Positions 17,238 to 26,499 of a stretch of DNA of 64,000 nt are shown one piece after another. Numbering within the stretch: position 1 is the first letter of the stretch; the number at the start of each line of letters is the position of its first letter. The position numbers and the translations under genes were made by a program. Source of the DNA: Bacteroidales bacterium (GTDB lineage: Bacteria; Bacteroidota; Bacteroidia; Bacteroidales; Tenuifilaceae). The notes under the pieces were generated by a model, which was given only the letters and a program-made list of their open reading frames with translations, was not told the DNA's origin and did not search any database. The stretch covers positions 62,001 to 126,000 of the forward strand of contig JACJXC010000004.1 in assembly GCA_020636835.1 (NCBI GenBank), written 5' to 3'.

Positions 17238-19268
17238 ATGAATAGAATTAAGCGTGCGTTATTATCCTTACTGGTGCTTGCAGGCTTAACTGCAAATGCG
17301 CAGATGGACGACCCAATACTGTGGAGCGGTTCACCAAAAAGAATTGAGGGCAACAAATACGAAATCGTAATCAACGCAACCATCGACGAGGGCTGGCATC
17401 TATACACCACAAAACTTCCAGAAGGAGGGCCGCTGCCAACCAAGTTCACTTTTACCGAACCCAAAGGCTTCAAACTGATTGGCGAGATTAAAGAGCTGAG
17501 CAAATCGAAAACGGAGCACGACGAGGTATTCAACCTCGATCTATCGTACTTTGAACACGAGGCAAAATTCAGCCAAATTGTTGAGCTAACAGGTAATGAT
17601 GCCATGGCCAGCATCGGAGTGGAATACCAAGCTTGCTATGCCGACAAATGCATCTACCTGGAAAAGGATATAACCATTGCGTTGAAAGCAGCTACCGATA
17701 GTGCAGAAACAACATCGATTGAACCAAAAGCCGACCAGAGCGAAGTAGTTGCAGTAGAAGTAACACCAAAAGAGAGCTCAACGCCTAACGAAAGCGGGAA
17801 CAAAGACTCTTCACTATGGGTATTCTTCTTTATCGCCTTTGGGGCAGGACTGCTCGGACTATTAACCCCATGTGTATTCCCAATGATTCCGATGACCGTA
17901 TCATTCTTCATGGGCAAACAGGGCAATAAGATAAACTCGATCATAAATGCCTTTGTATTCGGAATATCGATAATTGTGCTTTACACCTCGCTGGGATTTA
18001 TTGTATCGCTCTTCAACCTTGGCGCCGACTTTGCGACCACCCTAACATCGCACTGGATTACCAACTCCATATTTTTCACCCTGTTTATAGCATTTGCAGC
18101 ATCATTTTTTGGACTTTTCGAGATTGTAATGCCCGGCAGCATTGCAAACAAAACCGACAGCAAGGCCGATAAAGGGGGCTTAATCGGATCGTTCTTTATG
18201 GCGCTAACAACCGTAATTGTCAGCCTTTCGTGCGTAGGCCCAATTGTTGGGGCATTGCTTGTAGAAGCGGCATCGGGTCTGGGTGCAAAGCCCATAATTG
18301 GGATGTTCGGGTTCTCGCTCGCATTCGCAATCCCGTTCACCCTATTCGCAATTTTCCCATCGTGGCTGAACTCCTTACCCCGCTCGGGGGGATGGATGAA
18401 CTCGGTTAAGGTTGTTCTGGGATTCATTGTGCTGGCCTTCTCGCTCAAATTCTTAACCATCATCGACCAATCGTACGGACTCAACATAATTAGCCGCGAT
18501 ATTTTTATTGCAATTTGGATTGTTATATCGCTACTTCTGGGATTCTACCTCCTCGGGAAATTGAAATTTGAACTCGACTCGGAAGTTAAACACATTGGGG
18601 TATTCCGGTTATTCCTGGCAATTGCAAGCTTCACCTTTGCAGTTTACCTTATCCCGGGACTCTTCGGGGCTCCACTTCAAGCAATCTCGGGTTTACTCCC
18701 GCCGCAATCGAGCCAAAGATTTGATTTAACTAAGAATAATAACCAAACAATTATTACGGGCTCGAACCATAGCGCTAACGATAACACATCGCTTTGCGAC
18801 GAACCCAAATATGCCGACAAACTTCACCTGCCACATGGACTACAAGGATACTTCGATTACGCCCAAGCATTGAAATGCGCAAAGGAGAAAGGCAAACCAC
18901 TGTTCATCGACTTTGTAGGACATACCTGTGCTAACTGCAAGGAGATGGAGGCTAAAGTATGGAGCGACCCGAGGGTTCTCGAAAGGCTCCGCAGAGATTT
19001 TATCATTGTTGCTCTTTATATAGACGATCGCACCGAACTTCCAGAAAACGAATGGACAACCTCAACCCGCGACGGGAAAGTAAAGAAAACACTTGGCAAA
19101 AAGAATGCTGATTTTCAGGCAACCCGATTCAATATGAACGGACAACCCTACTACGCCATACTCGACAACAACGAGCGAACCGTTGGCGAGCCCAGGGGCT
19201 ACAACCTAGATGTAGACGGGTTCATCCAATTCCTCGACAACGGGGTTGCCGAATTCAAGAAGCAATAA
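17238..19268 (+). CDS. DsbD-like thiol:disulfide reductase (cytochrome c biogenesis family)
   Basis: This 676-residue protein has the three DsbD parts. A signal peptide leads into a periplasmic alpha domain (about residues 25-145) with the cysteine pair in CYADKC. A membrane domain of about eight segments follows (about 190-480), with TPCVFPMIP and VSLSCVGP carrying the redox cysteines. The C-terminal thioredoxin domain (about 540-670) has the CANC active site in FVGHTCANCKEME. It carries electrons from cytoplasmic thioredoxin to periplasmic thiol proteins. It is a single-gene unit with its own promoter and terminator. Confidence 0.9.
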   Translation: MNRIKRALLSLLVLAGLTANAQMDDPILWSGSPKRIEGNKYEIVINATIDEGWHLYTTKLPEGGPLPTKFTFTEPKGFKLIGEIKELSKSKTEHDEVFNLDLSYFEHEAKFSQIVELTGNDAMASIGVEYQACYADKCIYLEKDITIALKAATDSAETTSIEPKADQSEVVAVEVTPKESSTPNESGNKDSSLWVFFFIAFGAGLLGLLTPCVFPMIPMTVSFFMGKQGNKINSIINAFVFGISIIVLYTSLGFIVSLFNLGADFATTLTSHWITNSIFFTLFIAFAASFFGLFEIVMPGSIANKTDSKADKGGLIGSFFMALTTVIVSLSCVGPIVGALLVEAASGLGAKPIIGMFGFSLAFAIPFTLFAIFPSWLNSLPRSGGWMNSVKVVLGFIVLAFSLKFLTIIDQSYGLNIISRDIFIAIWIVISLLLGFYLLGKLKFELDSEVKHIGVFRLFLAIASFTFAVYLIPGLFGAPLQAISGLLPPQSSQRFDLTKNNNQTIITGSNHSANDNTSLCDEPKYADKLHLPHGLQGYFDYAQALKCAKEKGKPLFIDFVGHTCANCKEMEAKVWSDPRVLERLRRDFIIVALYIDDRTELPENEWTTSTRDGKVKKTLGKKNADFQATRFNMNGQPYYAILDNNERTVGEPRGYNLDVDGFIQFLDNGVAEFKKQ

Positions 19269-19290
19269 CTATCCATTTTACATACATAAA

Positions 19291-19325
19291 AGAGCGTGTC
19301 GAAATTCAGAGGCACGCTCTTTTTG
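19291..19325 (+). terminator. Rho-independent terminator after the dsbD-like gene
   Basis: An 8-bp stem (AGAGCGTG pairing with CACGCTCT) is followed by TTTTT and lies 22 bases past the stop codon. Confidence 0.8.
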
Positions 19326-19443
19326 CATTGTATATAATAGACCATTAGCCCAAATTTGCCGAAGAACTGAGAATTATAAATCGTCGCAAATCGGTAAAAG
19401 AAACGATTCGAGACAACGCCAATGCTAGTAGTAAAAAGGGATG

Positions 19444-21096
19444 TCAACCACGCAAGATACGCTTTCGCAGATATTCCAACCGAATCCTACGATGTTTACC
19501 TGGAACCAACCAATTGTAGCAAGCCACTCCAAATATCACAAGCATAAAAGCAACCGCAATACTACCAATATAATCGCCTTTGCGGGCATAATATGTAAGT
19601 TTATTGGAGGCACAAACAGTGCCCGAAACGGCACCACGCTCCCACCAACCAAGCGAGTACACCACATCGCCACGCTGATTGATCAAGGCGGATATGCCCG
19701 TATTGGCCGAACGGGCAATTGACCGACGCATCTCAATAGCCCGGATGCGCGAATAGGTTAAATGCTGCATATAGCCCGGGGTATTGCCCCACCATCCATC
19801 GTTTGTGATTACAAATAAGAGGTTTGCCCCGTTCTTAACATAATCCGACACATACTCGCCAAAAACGGATTCGTAGCAAATAATTGGGCCTATGCCAAAC
19901 CGTCCATCGGACGAGGGGAAAACGCCCCTATCGGGTTGCGTTCCGAAGCTCCCAACAAAACCGCCCAAATCGATAGAGAACTTTTCCAAAAACTTAACAT
20001 ACTGGGGGTAAGGCATCATCTCGACACCTACCACTAGTTTCGACTTATGGTAAAGCGGTAAGGAATCGGTAGTATCGACCTGAATAGCCGAGTTGTAAGC
20101 ATTGTAGTAGCCGCCCTTTCGTCCCCTAAATTTACGGGCTGTAGGGGGCACCGAGTCTCCCGGAGCAAATTCGCGCATGGAGATTACCCCCGTGATCCAT
20201 TTAACACGGGGATGCTGCTGAACAAATGTCCTAATCCGTGTAATACTAGGATTTTTAGGAAGGTTATGAATCCATATCCTGTCGTCGATTGCCGACTCGG
20301 GGCAAACAACATAATCGGTAGTGCTATCCACTGCATGCTGAGCCAAATCGAGCATTATACTTACCTGCTGTTTATTACTTAACCCGTTAAACTTCTCGTT
20401 ATACGGGTCGATATTGGGCTGAATCACCGCAATATTGGCTGGAGTCCCCTCCTCCTGATAGTGCGAATACCGGTATAACGAAATGGCAACAGGCAACACT
20501 AAGAGTATCAATAAATCGACCACATACCAGAGTATGCGCCCATAAATTTTTTGTTGCCACGATATAAAAAGACCGCTGATAAAAAAATTAACCGATAAAA
20601 TCCACAACGAACCACATAGCACCCCGGTGTACTCATACCATTGTATTAACCAAACATGATTACCAATGCCATTACCCAATGTTAACCAAGGCCACGCAAT
20701 CTCAGAGTTATGAAAAAAATACTCGTACGAAATCCAAAGTGCTACAAAACCGAACATACCCACACTTGCTCCGGCATGTTTCCGTATGAAGTAATACCCT
20801 GCCATCACAAGGGTCATAAGCAAAGCCGTGATAACAAAAGCAGCCACCCCACCAGCAGCGGTAGCCTGACAAATCCACCAGGTGGATCCCAGATTCCAAG
20901 TAAAAAATGCAATGAATGAGTAAAACATCACCCGCCAAAATGCCCTTTGGCCAGATATCAACTGGTTAACTACATAAAACAAAGGAACAAAACCAAAAAA
21001 AACGGTTACACTGGGAACGCTCTCGTACCACGACAAGGCCAGCAGCACACCGCTAAGAATACTTAAAAACAATGGACGACTCAAAACTCTCAACAT
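19444..21096 (-). CDS. lnt: Apolipoprotein N-acyltransferase
   Basis: This 550-residue protein has about six to eight N-terminal membrane segments, then a nitrilase-fold periplasmic domain (about residues 220-500). The catalytic triad is visible: Glu in VVCPESAID, Lys in LYHKSKLVVGVE and Cys in GPIICYESVFGEYV. Lnt adds the third acyl chain to the N-terminal cysteine of lipoproteins. The segment NDGWWGNTPGYMQHL that follows the Cys is also typical. The gene stands alone on the minus strand, converging with the dsbD-like gene. Confidence 0.93.
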   Translation of the reverse strand: MLRVLSRPLFLSILSGVLLALSWYESVPSVTVFFGFVPLFYVVNQLISGQRAFWRVMFYSFIAFFTWNLGSTWWICQATAAGGVAAFVITALLMTLVMAGYYFIRKHAGASVGMFGFVALWISYEYFFHNSEIAWPWLTLGNGIGNHVWLIQWYEYTGVLCGSLWILSVNFFISGLFISWQQKIYGRILWYVVDLLILLVLPVAISLYRYSHYQEEGTPANIAVIQPNIDPYNEKFNGLSNKQQVSIMLDLAQHAVDSTTDYVVCPESAIDDRIWIHNLPKNPSITRIRTFVQQHPRVKWITGVISMREFAPGDSVPPTARKFRGRKGGYYNAYNSAIQVDTTDSLPLYHKSKLVVGVEMMPYPQYVKFLEKFSIDLGGFVGSFGTQPDRGVFPSSDGRFGIGPIICYESVFGEYVSDYVKNGANLLFVITNDGWWGNTPGYMQHLTYSRIRAIEMRRSIARSANTGISALINQRGDVVYSLGWWERGAVSGTVCASNKLTYYARKGDYIGSIAVAFMLVIFGVACYNWLVPGKHRRIRLEYLRKRILRG

Positions 21097-21429
21097 AACC
21101 TAAAATATTTCACAGACAATACCAGATCAATGATCAAACACCATTACACAAAAATTTGGATGTAAATATAATTCTATTTTAAAGAAATGAATTATCAAAA
21201 TCGCCTAGAACATATTGCCTTCAGTGTTAACAGGGAAAAATAGTCAAACTGACACTATCTCAACCCGAAAAATGCAAAATGCCTGTAGAGTAAAAATATA
21301 TAAACAAACACCGAGCGAAATCCCAAAAACATAGAATAAAATAGCACTAATGACAAAAACAGCATATACCATTAGAACGATAATTACTATATTTGCCATT
21401 CGTTATAAAATTGAACATAAAAACACACA
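21097..21429. other. Intergenic region between divergent lnt and the LysE-type gene
   Basis: This 333-base A+T-rich gap holds no convincing ORF, tRNA or strong hairpin. The only clear signal is the -7 element at 21388-21395 for the rightward gene. No matching element for lnt was found by eye. Confidence 0.6.
21388..21395 (+). promoter_or_regulatory. Bacteroidota -7 element (TATATTTG) for the LysE-type gene
   Basis: TATATTTG matches TAnnTTTG and lies 34 bases upstream of the start codon, leaving a leader of about 25-30 bases. Confidence 0.5.
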
Positions 21430-22068
21430 ATGATATTATCACTACTACTCAAGGGAATAATAATTGGTTTAGTAGCATCAATTCCGTTAGGCCCCATTGG
21501 CGTTATCTGCATACAGAGAACAATAAACAAAGGGAAAATAAGTGGTTTTTTTTCGGGACTAGGAGCCGCCACCGCCGATACGATATTTGCGGCCATTGCA
21601 GGCTTTAGCCTATCGTATATCATCAATTTTATTGAGGAACGTCAAATAATCATTGAGTTTGTAGGTGGTATAATTGTAATACTGCTCGGGCTAAAAACAT
21701 TTTACACCAATCCTGTATCACAACTAAGAAGACACAAGAAGAAGAAAAACAAACTTATCGAGGATTTTATATCGGTACTCCTGCTCACCAGCACAAATCC
21801 ATTCGCCATCTTCTTTTTCGTAGCATTATTCGCCGCTGCAGGAATTGTCCACCACAGCCACAGCATGGCATTATCGTCGGTTGCGCTAATAGGAGTATTC
21901 CTAGGTGGCACACTATGGTGGTACACACTCAGCTCATTGGTAAACCTTTTCCGCCACAAGTTCAGGCTAAAACAGCTATGGTGGATCAATAAAATTGCAG
22001 GCGCTGTAATACTTTTACTCGGAGTACTTGCCATAGTAAACGTAGTAAACAAAGTGTTTATCGCGTAA
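21430..22068 (+). CDS. LysE/RhtB family exporter
   Basis: This 212-residue protein has about six hydrophobic segments. The N-terminal ASIPLGPIGVICIQRTINKG matches the LysE/RhtB signature, and LLLTSTNPFAIFFFVALF near residue 115 matches the second conserved block. Family members export amino acids or related small molecules. A charged loop (RRHKKKKNK, residues 99-107) separates the two halves. The substrate is not predictable. It is a single-gene unit. Confidence 0.85.
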   Translation: MILSLLLKGIIIGLVASIPLGPIGVICIQRTINKGKISGFFSGLGAATADTIFAAIAGFSLSYIINFIEERQIIIEFVGGIIVILLGLKTFYTNPVSQLRRHKKKKNKLIEDFISVLLLTSTNPFAIFFFVALFAAAGIVHHSHSMALSSVALIGVFLGGTLWWYTLSSLVNLFRHKFRLKQLWWINKIAGAVILLLGVLAIVNVVNKVFIA

Positions 22069-22141
22069 CGCCACCATCTATCAATCCAACTAACCGCTGA
22101 TATTTTTGCAGCAAAATAAAACGATATTTACATTTTTATAC

Positions 22142-22149
22142 TATCTTTG
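22142..22149 (+). promoter_or_regulatory. Bacteroidota -7 element (TATCTTTG) for the hybrid kinase gene
   Basis: TATCTTTG matches TAnnTTTG and lies 121 bases upstream of the start codon, implying a leader of about 115 bases. Confidence 0.5.
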
Positions 22150-22270
22150 GTAGTATTCAACTTGTGGATTAGCCATACAGATATTTTTTTAAGCAAAAAG
22201 TAATCAAAAGATCTACCAAACACAATTCAGAATTCGTTTAGATTTTGAATGCTTTATAACGATTTTATCT

Positions 22271-24049
22271 ATGAAAATAGCAAATTCTTTAATTGCATTT
22301 TGCTCATTTAACATTGGAGAAGGCACTTCGCGGGACACTGCAGACAGATTAATACAGTATAGTATTACAGCATTATCGACCATGATAGTGTTGCTAATTA
22401 TTGCAACCCTATCGCTAATTCATTCCGACCTTACTACGGGTTCAATTATCGCAGCAGCCTTTATATCAACAGCAATATTTCTATCGGTAATAGTATCAAA
22501 GAAACAGATAAAGACATCGGGGCCCGCATCGGCAATCATTCTTGGGGCAGCCTTTCTTACTGCATTATATGCAGGGAATAACGGAACCCTTATACTCTGG
22601 GGAGTATTGCTATACCCAGTATTCGCAATGCTAGCATTTGAGTACGCAAAGGGCAACATCATGGCAATTGGCTTTGGAGTTATACTCAGCGTAATACTTT
22701 TCTTGCCAACGGCAACAAATAAAGCAATTGCAATCGATCTCTCAATTAAAATTATTGCACTGAGCCTATATCCAATCATTCTGTTTGCAATTTCGCTATT
22801 ACACTTTTACAAGGTGAAAAGGATTCAGGATACTGAGCGCCTACTACTCGAACAAAAAAACGAAAGCAAACTCCGCGACGAATACTTAGCCAAACTATCG
22901 CACCAGATTAGGACACCGCTTAACAACGTGATGATAATCTCCAATATGCTAACGAGCGCCCCATTGGAGGAAAAGTACAAGGATATGGTTGACACCATAC
23001 AGGCATCAACCAACAACTTGGTAAATGTGCTTAACAGTATGGTTGAGATTTCGAGTGGCGATATCCAATCGCAGTCCGATTTCAACATCAGTTTTAACCT
23101 TGCAAACACCATCAACAACACCATCAAACTATTTGCCGCACAATCGCAAACGGTAAACTTCAATGTGAAAGTGGACGAAAATCTACCCAACACACTTCTT
23201 GGCGATCCGGTAAAACTAAAACAGATATTTTTAAACATCATTGAAAATATCATCAAAAACAAGAATAGCAATAAGATTGGCGTAGAAATAAAAGTCAACC
23301 TAGTACACCGAACAGCCAACTCGCTGGAACTATTCTTTGAGGTAAGGAGCAACAACCCATTACTACTGAAACAAAACGAGGGATACACTCAATCTATCAT
23401 AGGTGAAAACAGCATAACATCGGCTAGTAATCAGCTTTACATCGATTTACTGGATTTGAACATTACAAAAAAACTGGTTCAAAGCAACGGAGGTAAACTC
23501 AATATAAAACTCACGTCCAACGATGCGGCTATAAATTTCAACTATAAAATACAGACCATCCCCTCCGAAATAAAGAGTACACCCCCTGTAGTTGAAAAAG
23601 AGCCCCAAATAGGAGATAAAGCAAGCGATGCAACTCCTGAAAAAACGGAAAGCACTCGACCCGCTATTGATTTGAGCAATGCCAACGTTCTACTGGTGGA
23701 AGACAACCTTATAAACCAGAAAATTGTAATCCTAAGCCTTAAGAAAATTGTTAAGAATATAGAGGTTGCCAATAACGGCAAGGAAGCCCTCGATAAATTT
23801 GGAACAAGCAAGTACGACATTATTCTGATGGACATTCAGATGCCCATCATGAACGGCTATGTAACCACCAAGAAAATACGGGAGATAGAGTCGAGTACCA
23901 ACTCACACACCCCAATTATTGCCATAACGGCCAATGCCCTGCTTGGCGACCGGGAGGAATGCATATCTGCTGGGATGGACGACTATATCAGTAAGCCATT
24001 CCAAATAGAGGTACTAATCCAAAAGATGAGAAACCTGCTTAAAGCTTAG
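22271..24049 (+). CDS. Hybrid sensor histidine kinase with degenerate ATP-binding domain
   Basis: This 592-residue protein has about six N-terminal membrane helices (residues 30-185), then a HisKA helix pair with H211 in LSHQIRTPLNNV. A HATPase-like domain follows (about 255-420), and a receiver domain after a linker (about 473-590) has D521 in LMDIQMPIMNGY. The ATP site looks damaged. The DxGxG G1 box is replaced by a segment around EVRSNNPLLL, and the GxGLGL G2 box by YIDLLDLNITKKLV; only NGGKL after it is preserved. It may not bind ATP normally and could act as a phosphatase, a scaffold or a partner of another kinase. Its stop codon overlaps that of the convergent patatin gene. Confidence 0.8.
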   Translation: MKIANSLIAFCSFNIGEGTSRDTADRLIQYSITALSTMIVLLIIATLSLIHSDLTTGSIIAAAFISTAIFLSVIVSKKQIKTSGPASAIILGAAFLTALYAGNNGTLILWGVLLYPVFAMLAFEYAKGNIMAIGFGVILSVILFLPTATNKAIAIDLSIKIIALSLYPIILFAISLLHFYKVKRIQDTERLLLEQKNESKLRDEYLAKLSHQIRTPLNNVMIISNMLTSAPLEEKYKDMVDTIQASTNNLVNVLNSMVEISSGDIQSQSDFNISFNLANTINNTIKLFAAQSQTVNFNVKVDENLPNTLLGDPVKLKQIFLNIIENIIKNKNSNKIGVEIKVNLVHRTANSLELFFEVRSNNPLLLKQNEGYTQSIIGENSITSASNQLYIDLLDLNITKKLVQSNGGKLNIKLTSNDAAINFNYKIQTIPSEIKSTPPVVEKEPQIGDKASDATPEKTESTRPAIDLSNANVLLVEDNLINQKIVILSLKKIVKNIEVANNGKEALDKFGTSKYDIILMDIQMPIMNGYVTTKKIREIESSTNSHTPIIAITANALLGDREECISAGMDDYISKPFQIEVLIQKMRNLLKA

Positions 24050-26346
24050 TTATCGAAAACCCTAGGGTTATATAACGAATACCCAAAAGTAAAGGTGTAG
24101 TATAACTCCTGCTTACCTCCACTGAACGGATAGTAAGCGGCCGATATCGACATCGGGCCAATAGGCGATTGATATACCAACGAACTACTCCCCATAAACC
24201 AACGCTCCTTAAACTGTTCGCCATAGTAGGGCTTACCATTCGAATCGGTATTTATTGTTTTTATGGGCTGAAAGCAATACAGTTCGAACCGGAGATGGAA
24301 GTTTTTGCTGATACCGATTATTGGCATTCCACCCATAGCCACATACTGACTTGCCCTATAATTCTCAAAAAATAACGAGCTGGAATGTGGCGATGGGGAG
24401 TACTGATTGAGTGAAAGAATTGTAGCGTAATAGTTATTAAAGAAATGCTGGTTGGACCAATACCCATCGAATCGGAAGCCAATCCAGAACCGCTGACCCC
24501 AAACTCTATGGTAACTCTCGTTATGAATATAGGCAGAAGCGAAAACATGATCGCTTTGCGATTTCAGAATGGTAGGGGCCGTAGATCCGGGGAAATGGGT
24601 TTCGGTTCCTACAAAACCCGACAAAGCGAGAACCTGTCGACGACCTCGAGTGGCAAACTGCTTACTGTTAAGCGTTAACTTCTCGTACCGTAAGGCTCCC
24701 TTCGCGAATCGGAGCCTTGTTTTATCGGGAATATCGTACGAGTAGTAGTTTTCAACCTGATAGTAATCGTCGTCCTTTTCGCCCAAGGAAAACATCAACG
24801 AATAATTCACAGCGCTCGATCGGCTCACCTTAACTCCCAAAGCACCAACAAATTCGGACTGAATAATATACGCTGGTTTAAGATCTTCAAAGAAGGGGAT
24901 GGAATTTCCGCTATGGTAATCGAAACGGCTCCCCACAAATTGCAGGATTGCCGAAATGGGCACTTTACTGGGGAATGCTTTGGCGTAGGTTGCCCTTCCG
25001 CTGCTGTAAAACCGACCGAAGTACAAATTCCCATACAGAGTATTGGACGTACGGGACAACCACGAGTAGTTTCCCGAAATAAACCCCTCGTTCCCCAAGT
25101 ACGAAGACAGGCTAAGCCCCGCACCAATATCCACCGACCGTTTAAGTTTCGCATCGATACGAACATCAAAACTCCCCTGAACCGAATCGAGAATCAGAGT
25201 TGGGTATAATCGCACAAAGACCCGATCGGACATTAACCTATAGTAGTTACGCTTAAATGTTTCAAGCCCCACAACCTTCTTCTTCTCAAGAAGAATTCGG
25301 TTAATGTACTTCTCCTTCTTGGCCGAAAGCCCAACAACATCAATCTCCTTAATATTGAGAGCGGGAAACGAAGCTCGAAATGCCTTACGGGCATCATTTA
25401 CGGCTTCAACACGGACAAAGCCATGAATCCGCTTTTTCAATTCGGGGATGATAGCCATAGCACTGCGGTAGCCAACCTCCACGATTTCATCAACCCTATC
25501 GAAATCGAGCAAACTGACATCGGTAAAAGGAATATCAACAAGGAATCCCAGCGAATCGGGGATATCATAGTTGGTATCACCAACAATCATGGTTTCCACC
25601 TGCAGCAGTGGATCGTCGTCGGTGGGTAAATCGCTATTGGCGGCAACCTTAGATCCCACAATAACATCGGGGTTGAAATCGCGGTAGGCCTCCTGCCAAA
25701 GAAAGTTGTTGTAAATACCGCCATCGAAGAGTAAAACAGAATCGACATAAATGGGGCGAAAATACATGGGAAACGACATGGAAGCCCGAATAGCAGCCCC
25801 GAGATTTCCACGCCGGAAATAGATTGTTTTTTTCGAAACAATATCGGATGCATTACACCGGAACGGTACAAAAAGCTTGTCAAAATCGCCAGCCGACACA
25901 GCATTGGCCTGTGCGAACATCTCGTCGAAGGCCAAGTCCATGCCCACAGTAGGAATAAGGCTCGAGAGTATTTTGGGTTTAATGCCCTTTTTATCGGCAA
26001 CAAACCCAATACTCAAATTCTCGGCATCGGACCAACTAAAATCGTTGATATTGTAGCGAAAGGCATCGTCAATCTTCCCCTGGCTCCAATTGTTAAAGTC
26101 GCTGGACTTGAATAGCGCAATCATCTCATCGGGCGAATAGCCCATGGCATAAAGGCCACCTACAATAGCTCCCATAGAGGTACCCGAAATAGTGGATATT
26201 GGGATTTCGTTCTCCTCAAGAGCCTTTATCACACCTATATGAGCCAAACCTTTAGCCCCACCACCGCTAAATACTAGGCTAACGCGCTGGGCTAACAATG
26301 CACTACCCAGGCAACATAAAACAAAGATTAACAACAACTTTCGCAT
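24046..26346 (-). CDS. Patatin-like phospholipase with C-terminal outer-membrane barrel (PlpD type)
   Basis: I place the start at 26346 (MRKLLLIFVL), which gives a normal signal peptide; the -7 element at 26365-26372 would start transcription inside the longer frame from 26367, so that start is unlikely. The 766-residue protein has a patatin domain (about residues 20-300) with the oxyanion loop GGGAKG, the nucleophile in GTSMG and the dyad Asp in DGGIYNN. A POTRA-like segment and a BamA/surface-antigen-like barrel reach the C-terminus. It is a lipase presented through or anchored in the outer membrane. The stop overlaps that of the convergent kinase gene by 3 bases. Confidence 0.88.
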   Translation of the reverse strand: MRKLLLIFVLCCLGSALLAQRVSLVFSGGGAKGLAHIGVIKALEENEIPISTISGTSMGAIVGGLYAMGYSPDEMIALFKSSDFNNWSQGKIDDAFRYNINDFSWSDAENLSIGFVADKKGIKPKILSSLIPTVGMDLAFDEMFAQANAVSAGDFDKLFVPFRCNASDIVSKKTIYFRRGNLGAAIRASMSFPMYFRPIYVDSVLLFDGGIYNNFLWQEAYRDFNPDVIVGSKVAANSDLPTDDDPLLQVETMIVGDTNYDIPDSLGFLVDIPFTDVSLLDFDRVDEIVEVGYRSAMAIIPELKKRIHGFVRVEAVNDARKAFRASFPALNIKEIDVVGLSAKKEKYINRILLEKKKVVGLETFKRNYYRLMSDRVFVRLYPTLILDSVQGSFDVRIDAKLKRSVDIGAGLSLSSYLGNEGFISGNYSWLSRTSNTLYGNLYFGRFYSSGRATYAKAFPSKVPISAILQFVGSRFDYHSGNSIPFFEDLKPAYIIQSEFVGALGVKVSRSSAVNYSLMFSLGEKDDDYYQVENYYSYDIPDKTRLRFAKGALRYEKLTLNSKQFATRGRRQVLALSGFVGTETHFPGSTAPTILKSQSDHVFASAYIHNESYHRVWGQRFWIGFRFDGYWSNQHFFNNYYATILSLNQYSPSPHSSSLFFENYRASQYVAMGGMPIIGISKNFHLRFELYCFQPIKTINTDSNGKPYYGEQFKERWFMGSSSLVYQSPIGPMSISAAYYPFSGGKQELYYTFTFGYSLYNPRVFDN

Positions 26347-26364
26347 TTCGAAACGATTACCACA

Positions 26365-26372
26365 CAAATATA
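26365..26372 (-). promoter_or_regulatory. Bacteroidota -7 element (TATATTTG, minus strand) for the patatin gene
   Basis: The plus-strand CAAATATA reads TATATTTG on the minus strand. It lies 18 bases upstream of the chosen start, giving a leader of only about 10-15 bases. Confidence 0.5.
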
Positions 26373-26499
26373 TGATATTATATTAGTTGCAATTATGCCC
26401 AAATGTTAAAAGATTGTAAAATGCAAACCATGCGGATAAAGAGTGTGAAAGAAGAATGGCACAATAAAATACCATCACAATCAACAACCCCGAAAAGGG

